A DNA stretch of 5,060 nt, taken from NCBI GenBank assembly GCA_947643685.1, contig CANRXD010000155.1:1-5060 (forward strand), written 5' to 3'. The DNA comes from an uncultured Clostridium sp. (GTDB lineage: Bacteria > Bacillota > Clostridia > Lachnospirales > Lachnospiraceae). The notes below the pieces were generated by a model. It was not told the DNA's origin. It saw only the letters and a program-made list of their open reading frames with translations, and did not search any database. The translations under genes were made by a program, and so were the position numbers. Below are positions 1-5,060 of this stretch, in pieces (the first letter of the stretch is position 1; every line of letters begins with the position of its first letter).

Positions 1-1
1 C

Positions 2-1282
2 AAACCGGCTGAAACAACGGCAGCAGCCACTGAAGCGGCAAAAGAAACAGAAGCAGCGACAGAAGCAGCGAAGGAAACATCAGCAGCTGCTACGGAAGCT
101 GCAGGTGCGCCTGTTGAGCTTTCTCTGTGGACCTACCCGATTGGTGACTGGGGAGATCAGGCGACTGTTGACGGATTAGTTGCAAAGTTCAATGAGGCAC
201 ATCCGGAAATTACCTTAAAGGTTGAGTACCTGACCTATCAGGATGGCGATGACAAGGTAAACACGGCAATCGAAGGAAAAACTGCTCCTGACATTATTAT
301 GGAGGGACCGGAGCGTCTTGTAGCTAACTGGGGCGCAAAAGGTGTTATGGTTGATCTTTCCGATCTCTGGACCGATGCAGTAAAAGGCGATACCTATGCT
401 TCTGTTGAAGCAGCCTGCCACGATGCATCCGGCGCTTACTATGAATATCCGTTATGTATGACTGCTCATTGCATGGCGATTAACCGCGATGTATTTGAAG
501 AGACAGGTGCATGGCAGTATGTGGATGAAGCAACACATACCTGGACAACAGAGAACTTTTTAAAAGCAGTTCAGACTCTTTATGATGCAGGCTATACAAA
601 CGTTGGCGCAGTATTCTGCGGCGGCCAGGGCGGCGATCAGGGTACACGCGCTCTGATTAACAATCTGTATGGCGGCACTTTCACAAATGCTGATCACACA
701 GAGTATACAGCAAACTCCGCTGAGAATGTAAAAGCTCTGGAAACTCTGGTTGCTCAGGACGGTATCAACTTTGATCCGGCTATTGTAGGCGGCGATGAGA
801 TTAACCTGTTCGTGCAGGGAGTCCTTCAGATGGCATTTTGCTGGAATATTGCTCAGGAAGTAAACAATGCAGACACACTGACTTTCGATGCATTCCCGAT
901 GGCATTCCCGTCTGACGATGGTGTTGCAGAGCTCTGTGGCGGTATCTGGGGCTTCGGCGTATTCAATAACGGCGATGAGGCTAAAATCGAAGCCGCTAAA
1001 ACTTTCATCAAGTGGGCCTGTGATGAGAACACAGAGGATTGCGTAAAGGCTTCCACATACTGGTCCACACGTGAATCTCTGGCAGATATGTATGCAGGAG
1101 ACGAGATGAAGACAGAATATGGCCAGTTCATGCAGTACATGGGCGATTACTATCAGGTAGTTCCCGGCTGGGCAACAGCACGTACCGAATGGTGGAATAT
1201 GCTTCAGAAAGTCGGCGCAGGCGACGATGTTGCAGCATCTGTTGAAGAATTTGTAAAAAATGCAAACGCGGCAGCAAAATAA
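2..1282 (+). CDS. Carbohydrate ABC transporter substrate-binding lipoprotein, CUT1 family (5' end cut off)
   Basis: Extracellular binding protein (SBP family 1) that captures a sugar or sugar derivative and hands it to the two permeases encoded just downstream. The open frame enters from the left edge with 426 codons visible; start, signal peptide and lipobox are outside. A Met at 299 is internal, since family-typical sequence continues unbroken upstream. Visible order: Ala/Thr/Glu linker (residues 1-37), first beta strand with VELSLWTYP (38-46), the helix VDGLVAKFNEAHPEITLKVEY (56-76, family-typical), APDIIMEGP (95-103), the conserved hinge-type block EYPLCMTAHCMAINRDVF (148-165), CGGIWGFGVFNNG (312-324) and a final helix ending AAAK. 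The NxFxxAHP and YPL...A-N-DVF patterns are typical of CUT1 binding proteins. The mature part contains eight cysteines, unusual for a secreted protein. The substrate cannot be read from the sequence. Family assignment is secure; sugar identity is unknown. Confidence 0.93.
   Translation, partial: KPAETTAAATEAAKETEAATEAAKETSAAATEAAGAPVELSLWTYPIGDWGDQATVDGLVAKFNEAHPEITLKVEYLTYQDGDDKVNTAIEGKTAPDIIMEGPERLVANWGAKGVMVDLSDLWTDAVKGDTYASVEAACHDASGAYYEYPLCMTAHCMAINRDVFEETGAWQYVDEATHTWTTENFLKAVQTLYDAGYTNVGAVFCGGQGGDQGTRALINNLYGGTFTNADHTEYTANSAENVKALETLVAQDGINFDPAIVGGDEINLFVQGVLQMAFCWNIAQEVNNADTLTFDAFPMAFPSDDGVAELCGGIWGFGVFNNGDEAKIEAAKTFIKWACDENTEDCVKASTYWSTRESLADMYAGDEMKTEYGQFMQYMGDYYQVVPGWATARTEWWNMLQKVGAGDDVAASVEEFVKNANAAAK
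29..103 (+). repeat. Short in-gene repeat coding the TEAA linker
   Basis: The linker of the binding protein is built from TEAA units coded at 29-40, 47-58, 59-70 and 92-103. Two of them, 47-58 and 59-70, are a perfect 12-base tandem duplication (acagaagcagcg). The others differ at synonymous positions. Such low-complexity linkers tether lipoproteins to the membrane in many Clostridia and probably vary in length by slippage (inference). Confidence 0.7.
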
Positions 1283-1289
1283 TTCCAGT

Positions 1290-1440
1290 GTAGCAGTTCA
1301 GCCTTGCGGAGATTTCGAGCTAAAAAAGCGTTGAAAACTTGTTTTCATAAGCGTTTTTCACTCGGAATCTTCATAAGGCGGACGCCCGGCGCTTCTTGTC
1401 CGCGGCACGCGGGCAAGAAGATGCAAGGCTGAACTGTTAC
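1290..1440. repeat. 151-base palindromic element folding as a three-way junction
   Basis: Non-coding spacer starting seven bases after the binding-protein stop. The ends are an 18-base inverted repeat: 1290-1307 (gtagcagttcagccttgc) pairs with 1423-1440 over all 18 positions with one G-U. Inside are two further helices. 1308-1319 pairs with 1361-1372 (12 pairs, G-U at two), enclosing a small palindrome at 1332-1347. 1392-1404 pairs with 1408-1420 (13 pairs, one G-U, three-base loop gca). A GC-rich strand, 1373-1391, joins the last two. Together they form a closed three-way junction. Terminal inverted repeats and compact size suggest a dispersed REP- or MITE-like element. A role as a 3' mRNA stabiliser for the upstream gene is also possible. 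No target-site duplication was seen. I cannot name a known family; the pairing is directly visible, the function is inferred. Confidence 0.7.
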
Positions 1441-1460
1441 TGTAAATTAAGTGAAGAATA

Positions 1461-1507
1461 CCGCCCCTTCGCCAGACCGGTCCGGGATGGGAAGGGGCGG
1501 ATTTTTT
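1461..1507 (+). terminator. Intrinsic terminator between binding-protein and permease genes
   Basis: A perfect 10-base GC-rich stem, ccgccccttc (1461-1470) with gaaggggcgg (1491-1500), is followed by a run of six T (1502-1507). The 20-base apical part can extend the hairpin through cca/tgg (1472-1474/1488-1490) and cc/gg. It lies inside the apparent operon, so it probably acts as a partial terminator that lowers permease expression relative to the binding protein. Confidence 0.85.
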
Positions 1508-1514
1508 AGACTGA

Positions 1515-1530
1515 GAGGGGGATGTTCTTG
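1515..1530 (+). promoter_or_regulatory. Ribosome binding site and probable TTG start of the first permease
   Basis: The purine run gaggggg (1515-1521) can pair with the 16S rRNA 3' end. It touches the ATG at 1522 directly, leaving no workable spacer, whereas the in-frame TTG at 1528 lies six to nine bases away. The product from TTG begins MAKQNN, a natural cytoplasmic N-terminus. The start is therefore placed at 1528, with ATG 1522 as the alternative. Confidence 0.55.
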
Positions 1531-2430
1531 GCTAAACAAAATAATGGAAAAACTCATAAGCTGATGATGCAGGAAACTGTGGCGTCTTACTTATTCCTTT
1601 TGCCGTTTCTTATTTTTTTCGTAGGCTTTGTGGTATATCCAATGTTCATGTGTGTGTATACGAGCTTTTTCGATGCCACCATGGGACGCGCCGACATTTT
1701 CATCGGTTTTCAGAATTATGCGGAGCTGGCTGGAGACCCGGTATTCTGGAAGGGACTTAAAAACACGTTGATTATTGTTTTGGTTTCTGTTCCTGTCACC
1801 TGTATTTTTTCACTCTGGGTTGCCAATTGCATCAGCAAGATGCCGGTTGCGGCAACCTCTGCATTCCGCTGTATTTTCTATCTTCCTGTTGTTACCGGTT
1901 CTGTTGCCGTTACCATGGTGTGGAAATGGATGTTTAACAATTATTACGGCATTCTGAATTATATCGGAACCGCCACCGGAGTAATTGATAAGAACATCAA
2001 CTGGCTGGGCGATGAGAGGTTTGCTCTTGGATGTATTATTCTGATTCTTCTTACCACATCCGTGGGCCAGCCCATTGTTCTTTACGTATCAGCCCTCGAC
2101 AACGTGGATAAGTCTCTGGTTGAGGCGTCCAGTGTAGATGGCGCCACAGATTTTCAGACTTTCTGGAAAATCAAATGGCCCCAGATGATGCCTACTACTT
2201 TATATATTCTGGTTATTACAACGATTAATTCGTTCCAGTGCTTCGCCCTGATTCAGCTTCTTACTTCCGGCGGACCGAAGAACTCCACCATGACTATCAT
2301 GTACTATATTTATTATAACGCATTCAAGCTGTATCGCTATGGCTACGGCAACGCAATGGGCGTTATCCTTGCCCTTATCATCGCGCTTCTGTCTGCCGTT
2401 CAGTTCAGGCTTGGACAGGAAAAGAATTAA
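1528..2430 (+). CDS. Sugar ABC transporter permease, MalF/UgpA-like (CUT1)
   Basis: Integral membrane subunit that forms half of the translocation channel for the sugar delivered by the upstream binding protein. Counting from the alternative ATG at 1522 (302 residues; 300 from TTG), six hydrophobic segments lie near 22-46, 81-103, 115-135, 168-190, 223-248 and 276-296. The EAA loop that contacts the ATPase is clear at 201-220: EASSVDGATDFQTFWKIKWP, with conserved EA, DGA and the terminal Pro. The LTSGGPKNST segment (247-256) after helix 5 is typical of MalF-type CUT1 permeases. The length is normal for Firmicutes members, which lack the long periplasmic loop of E. coli MalF. It lies just after a terminator and 12 bases before the partner permease, so it is translated as the first gene of a read-through segment. 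Confidence 0.95.
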   Translation: MAKQNNGKTHKLMMQETVASYLFLLPFLIFFVGFVVYPMFMCVYTSFFDATMGRADIFIGFQNYAELAGDPVFWKGLKNTLIIVLVSVPVTCIFSLWVANCISKMPVAATSAFRCIFYLPVVTGSVAVTMVWKWMFNNYYGILNYIGTATGVIDKNINWLGDERFALGCIILILLTTSVGQPIVLYVSALDNVDKSLVEASSVDGATDFQTFWKIKWPQMMPTTLYILVITTINSFQCFALIQLLTSGGPKNSTMTIMYYIYYNAFKLYRYGYGNAMGVILALIIALLSAVQFRLGQEKN

Positions 2431-2442
2431 GGAGGGGCAGAT

Positions 2443-3321
2443 ATGGCAGAAAAGAAAAGATCGGTTTATGATATTGTGTCATTCGTGTTGATTACGATTG
2501 TTGCGATCCTGTTTACCTTCCCCCTGTACTGGATTATTACCGGATCATTTAAAACAAAGATGGACATCATGTCCGTTACTCCGGTGTGGTGGCCTTCAGA
2601 GTGGGTGATGGATAACTACGATACCCTTATGAGTAAGAGGACGGCTCCCCTGTTTGAGTTCTTTGGAATTGCAGGGCCGACCATTCCGGCTGCAGTCCGC
2701 TGGGTTGTCAACACGGTATTTATGTCCGTTACCTCTATGATCCTTACCTGTATCACGGCGGCAATGGCCGGATATGCCCTCGCCAAGAAGCGATTCTTCG
2801 GACGTGGAATCCTGTTTTCCCTGATTGTCTGTGCAATGGCTCTTCCAAAGCAGGTTATCCTGATCCCTCTGATTCGTGAAATGTCTGCTCTGAAACTGTA
2901 TGATACGCTCTGGGCGGCAATTATCCCGATTGTGGGATGGCCTTTTGGTGTATTTCTTTTAAAACAGTTTTGCGAAGGCGTACCGGGAGAAATGATTGAG
3001 GCGGCCCGTATTGACGGCGCAGGGGAAATCCGTACCTTTGTGGATGTGGTAGTTCCGATGATCAAGCCTGGTATTGGAGCCCTGGCAATCTTTACATTCA
3101 TCAACTCCTGGAATGATTATTTCATGCAGCTGATTATGCTTACTTCAAATTCCAAGCTGACGATTTCCCTCGGTATTGCTACCATGCAGGCGGAGAACTC
3201 CACAGATTATGGTCTTCTGATGGCTGGTTCCGCACTGGCGGCGGTTCCGATTATCATTGTATTCCTGATTTTCCAAAAATACTTTACAAAGGGAATTACC
3301 CTTGGTGCTGTAAAAGGCTAA
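2443..3321 (+). CDS. Sugar ABC transporter permease, MalG/UgpE-like (CUT1)
   Basis: Second channel-forming membrane subunit, the partner of the permease just upstream. 292 residues, the usual length. Helix 1 spans about 11-33 (ending FTFPLYWIITGSFKT, the classic MalG-type start), followed by an external stretch with VTPVWWPSEW (45-54) and further hydrophobic segments near 86-112, 122-144, 155-174, 209-233 and 258-279. The EAA loop is EAARIDGAGEIRTFVDVVVP (187-206), with EAA, DGA and final Pro intact. NSWNDYF (221-227) and the C-terminal YFTKGITLGAVKG are family hallmarks. A strong ribosome site, aaggagg (2429-2435), overlaps the preceding stop codon and sits seven bases before ATG. Last gene of its transcript, since a terminator follows within 10 bases. 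No ATPase gene follows, so a shared MsmX/MsmK-type ATPase is expected elsewhere. Confidence 0.96.
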   Translation: MAEKKRSVYDIVSFVLITIVAILFTFPLYWIITGSFKTKMDIMSVTPVWWPSEWVMDNYDTLMSKRTAPLFEFFGIAGPTIPAAVRWVVNTVFMSVTSMILTCITAAMAGYALAKKRFFGRGILFSLIVCAMALPKQVILIPLIREMSALKLYDTLWAAIIPIVGWPFGVFLLKQFCEGVPGEMIEAARIDGAGEIRTFVDVVVPMIKPGIGALAIFTFINSWNDYFMQLIMLTSNSKLTISLGIATMQAENSTDYGLLMAGSALAAVPIIIVFLIFQKYFTKGITLGAVKG

Positions 3322-3330
3322 GAGAAAATA

Positions 3331-3375
3331 AAAAGACCGGGTTTTGCATGGAAATGCGAAATCGGGTCTTTTTTT
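3331..3375 (+). terminator. Intrinsic terminator ending the sugar-transport operon
   Basis: A long hairpin pairs 3331-3349 (aaaagaccgggttttgcat) with 3354-3372 over 19 positions with one G-G mismatch and two G-U pairs, closed by the GNRA-type loop ggaa (3350-3353). A seven-T run at 3369-3375 follows. The matching A-rich strand on the 5' side (3327-3334) could let it also work in the reverse direction. It closes the permease operon nine bases after the stop codon. Confidence 0.92.
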
Positions 3376-3386
3376 GTTGTTAAAAT

Positions 3387-3415
3387 TTGACAAAGAATAA
3401 AAGAATTTTTAGAAA
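3387..3415 (+). promoter_or_regulatory. Candidate sigma-A promoter, distal
   Basis: A perfect -35 box TTGACA (3387-3392) is followed after 17 bases by TAGAAA (3410-3415), four of six matches to TATAAT, in AT-rich DNA just downstream of the terminator. Expected start near 3422. The weak -10 makes it less certain than the proximal candidate. Confidence 0.5.
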
Positions 3416-3431
3416 ATATTGTTTGATATGC

Positions 3432-3460
3432 TTGTCGATGAGAACTATTTATGATAGAAT
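3432..3460 (+). promoter_or_regulatory. Candidate sigma-A promoter, proximal, with extended -10
   Basis: TTGTCG (3432-3437) and TAGAAT (3455-3460) are 17 bases apart, and TG at 3452-3453 gives an extended -10 (TGaTAGAAT). Expected start near 3467, giving a leader of about 140 bases before the family 5 binding-protein gene. It is the best promoter candidate in the window. Confidence 0.65.
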
Positions 3461-3480
3461 AATAAAGACTCCCAAAGTTG

Positions 3481-3541
3481 TTTTTATTTCGTCTTTCATT
3501 TTGTGCAGAACGCTGTGTAAGGGCAGAAAACGAAATGGAAA
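3481..3541 (+). promoter_or_regulatory. Possible leader hairpin in the 5' UTR
   Basis: 3481-3492 (tttttatttcgt) can pair with 3530-3541 (acgaaatggaaa) over 12 positions including two G-U. The 37-base interior has at most a weak small hairpin (3503-3508/3513-3518). No riboswitch consensus, T-box or terminator run was recognised, and the stem is AT-rich, so it may have no function. Its right arm covers the start of the short ORF at 3535. Confidence 0.25.
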
Positions 3542-3591
3542 AGAAAGAGACTGCTTTGAACCTCAGGTATATGGAGGCGTTGGAAGATTAA
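3535..3591 (+). CDS. Possible 18-codon leader ORF
   Basis: An ATG-initiated ORF coding MEKKETALNLRYMEALED ends at 3591, 17 bases before the start of the binding-protein gene. The only ribosome-site candidate is a weak aggg (3520-3523) eleven bases upstream. The peptide has no run of a single amino acid that would suggest attenuation. It may be chance; it is listed because it lies wholly in the predicted leader transcript. Confidence 0.13.
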   Translation: MEKKETALNLRYMEALED

Positions 3592-3608
3592 AAAAAGGAG
3601 AAATTTTT

Positions 3609-5060
3609 ATGAAAAAAAGTGTATCTCGCGTAATGGCAGCAGTAATGTCGGCTGCCGTACTGGCTGGAGCTCTTGCCGGCTGCGGCAGCAAAACGACGGA
3701 AACCCAGGCGGCAGCAACACAGGCTGCAGCCGAAACCCAGAAAGAAGCAGCAGGTACAACTACGGCTGCAGCAGCTGCAGCCCCCGCAGAGTCCACAGGG
3801 GACAAAACTCTTAAACTGGTACTTTCCACAAACGATGGTTCCACAAAAGATGACCGTGTGCCGACTCCATGGCTGAACCATAATATGGCCACAAATCTTA
3901 TGTGGCGCAGTCTCCTGCTGGCAGACAGTTCTTTAACAAAAACGTCTCCGGATCTGGCTGAAAGCGTAGAGATCAGTGAAGATGGTCTTACCTACACAAT
4001 CACCATGAAGGATGGATTAAAGTGGTCTGATGGCGAGGCTCTTACTGCTGACGATGTTTTATGGTCTATTGACGCTGTTATGGCAGCAACCAATAAGAAC
4101 TCTATTTACTCTGCAGCATTTGGTAAGATTACCGAAAAGAGCGCAGATGGCAATGTAATTACAATGAAGCTGGATTCTCCGTATGCTTCCATGCTGGACA
4201 TCCTTGCACAGTTTTCGATTCTTCCGAAGCACAGTCTCGAAAGCGCAGATGCTGCTACTATCGATGCCGCCGATTTCTGGAAGAATCCGGTTACTTCCGG
4301 TTATTACATGATGGATGAGCTCAATGTTGGAAACTATTTCACATTAAAACTGAACCCCAACTATGAGGGGACAGCTCCGAAAATCGAGAAAGTTACAGTT
4401 TCCTTCGTTACAGATTTCCTTACAGCAGCACAGTCAGGCAGTGCAGATTTCCTGTACGGTAACGCTTCTGACCTTGTAGAAGGTATGGAATCTCTTGGAA
4501 ATTATCAGTCTATCCCGGTAGATGTTCTTTTCTATAAATACTTCCTCTTCAATATGAAAGGCGTTGACGGCAAAGAAAATGAGGCTATGCAGAACATTGA
4601 AGTTCGTAAGGCTTTAATCCAGGCCATTGACCGTGCGACTCTGGCTGCCCTTTATCCGTCTGCAATGGTATTGAACAGTGGTGTTCCCAATGCGAATGAA
4701 GCTTACAACGGCTTTGAGTATACATACGATGCAGAGGCTGCCAAGGCTGCAATCGCTGCTTCTGGTTATGACATGACCCGTCCGCTTCGTATTTGCTACT
4801 ACAACAATGACCAGACCTCCATTGACCTGATCAACATGGTGGTTTACTACCTGGAGCAGACCGGTCTTAAAGTAGAGGCGACTCTTTCCAATGATGGTAC
4901 CACAGATCTGTTTACAACACGTGAATATGATATGGGCTTCAAGGGCAAGAGCTCTTTCTCCATGGAAGAGTGGTATTCTGAATATATGAGTACCGATGCC
5001 CTGTTCGGAAATGTATTCGGCGGCGACACCGCATTTGATGAGGCAATTGCAGAGCTTTCC
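3609..5060 (+). CDS. ABC transporter substrate-binding lipoprotein, family 5 (peptide/nickel type), 3' end cut off
   Basis: Cell-surface lipoprotein that binds oligopeptides, dipeptides or a related small ligand for an Opp/Dpp-type importer. ATG at 3609 follows aaggag (3595-3600) at eight bases. Residues 1-25 are a lipoprotein signal: MKKSVSRVM, a hydrophobic stretch, and the lipobox LAGC with lipidated Cys25. An Ala/Thr/Gln/Glu linker fills 26-65. The SBP_bac_5 domain begins near 67 (TLKLVLSTN). The family block around 114-150 includes PDLAESVEISEDGLTYTI and LKWSDGEALTADDV. Further family features are FWKNPVTSGYY (223-233), LKLNPNYEG (246-254) and EVRKALIQAIDR (331-342). 484 codons are visible against a usual 500-600, so most of the protein is here. 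It has its own promoter region and follows a terminator, so it starts a separate operon whose permeases and ATPases are probably off the right edge. Ligand specificity cannot be told. Confidence 0.95.
   Translation, partial: MKKSVSRVMAAVMSAAVLAGALAGCGSKTTETQAAATQAAAETQKEAAGTTTAAAAAAPAESTGDKTLKLVLSTNDGSTKDDRVPTPWLNHNMATNLMWRSLLLADSSLTKTSPDLAESVEISEDGLTYTITMKDGLKWSDGEALTADDVLWSIDAVMAATNKNSIYSAAFGKITEKSADGNVITMKLDSPYASMLDILAQFSILPKHSLESADAATIDAADFWKNPVTSGYYMMDELNVGNYFTLKLNPNYEGTAPKIEKVTVSFVTDFLTAAQSGSADFLYGNASDLVEGMESLGNYQSIPVDVLFYKYFLFNMKGVDGKENEAMQNIEVRKALIQAIDRATLAALYPSAMVLNSGVPNANEAYNGFEYTYDAEAAKAAIAASGYDMTRPLRICYYNNDQTSIDLINMVVYYLEQTGLKVEATLSNDGTTDLFTTREYDMGFKGKSSFSMEEWYSEYMSTDALFGNVFGGDTAFDEAIAELS

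Noticed and set aside
853..1140. 95-codon antisense ORF on the minus strand
   Set aside because: Shadow of the CUT1 binding-protein gene with no ribosome site and no domain features.
299..1282. Binding protein starting at the internal ATG 299
   Set aside because: Family-typical sequence and a lipoprotein linker continue in frame to the left edge, so this Met is internal and the true start is outside the window.
1332..1347. cre-like palindrome (tgaaaac tt gttttca) as a CcpA or LacI-family operator
   Set aside because: The two half sites resemble a catabolite site, but the centre is CTTG in place of the required CG, and spacing is two bases too wide. It lies within a helix of the larger palindromic element and has no promoter beside it.
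1440..1528. Separate promoter for the permeases
   Set aside because: The best -10 (taaatt near 1443) has no -35 at the right distance, and any start there would still pass through the terminator.
2616..3104. 162-codon antisense ORF on the minus strand
   Set aside because: It lies wholly within the MalG-like permease, which has intact family motifs. The translation is low-complexity and basic, with no recognisable domain or ribosome site.
3467..3608. Riboswitch or T-box in the leader
   Set aside because: No conserved T-box motif, no purine, SAM, TPP, glycine or cobalamin core was recognised, and there is no terminator or antiterminator arrangement.
3563..3892. Overlapping minus-strand ORFs coding Ala/Val-rich or Cys-rich peptides, and a plus-strand Gln/Pro-rich ORF
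   Set aside because: All read the GC-rich repeats of the Ala/Thr/Gln linker of the family 5 lipoprotein in wrong frames, which explains their odd composition.
4847..5029. 60-codon antisense ORF near the right edge
   Set aside because: Within the family 5 binding-protein gene, with no supporting signal.
1..5060. CRISPR array, tRNA, insertion sequence or defence system
   Set aside because: No regularly spaced direct repeats, cloverleaf, transposase or nuclease sequence was seen. The window is two transport operons and their control regions.

Overview
The window looks like a piece of a Firmicutes chromosome, most likely a gut Lachnospiraceae-type anaerobe (inferred). The grounds are mid-GC coding sequence with AT-rich spacers, strong Shine-Dalgarno sites, sigma-A-type promoters, and lipoproteins with Ala/Thr/Glu-rich linkers after the lipidation site. 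All three complete or near-complete transport genes, and the cut one at the left edge, lie on the + strand. No genus can be fixed from sequence reading alone.

Region 1 (2-3321) is most of a carbohydrate ABC importer of the CUT1 type. It holds a solute-binding lipoprotein whose N-terminus lies off the left edge, then two six-helix permeases of the MalF/UgpA and MalG/UgpE kinds. No ATPase gene is present. That is common for CUT1 operons of Firmicutes, which share one ATPase of the MsmX/MsmK type encoded elsewhere. The binding-protein and permease genes are separated by 245 bases holding two stacked RNA structures: a 151-base palindromic element that folds on paper into a three-way junction (1290-1440), then a textbook intrinsic terminator (1461-1507) ending only about 20 bases before the first permease start. 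No promoter is evident between them, so the permeases probably depend on read-through. This would give much more binding protein than membrane complex. The first permease probably starts at TTG (1528), not at the ATG six bases upstream.

Region 2 (3322-3608) is the operon boundary: a strong hairpin terminator (3331-3375), two candidate sigma-A promoters (the better one at 3432-3460, with an extended -10), and a leader of about 140 bases with a possible hairpin and an 18-codon ORF.

Region 3 (3609-5060) is a second substrate-binding lipoprotein, of the family 5 (oligopeptide/dipeptide/nickel, DppA/OppA-like) type. It runs off the right edge after 484 codons and is probably the first gene of a separate Opp/Dpp-type operon.

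The genes themselves are ordinary. The part most worth a second look is the structured spacer at 1290-1507. I saw no tRNA, rRNA, CRISPR, transposase, phage gene or defence system.
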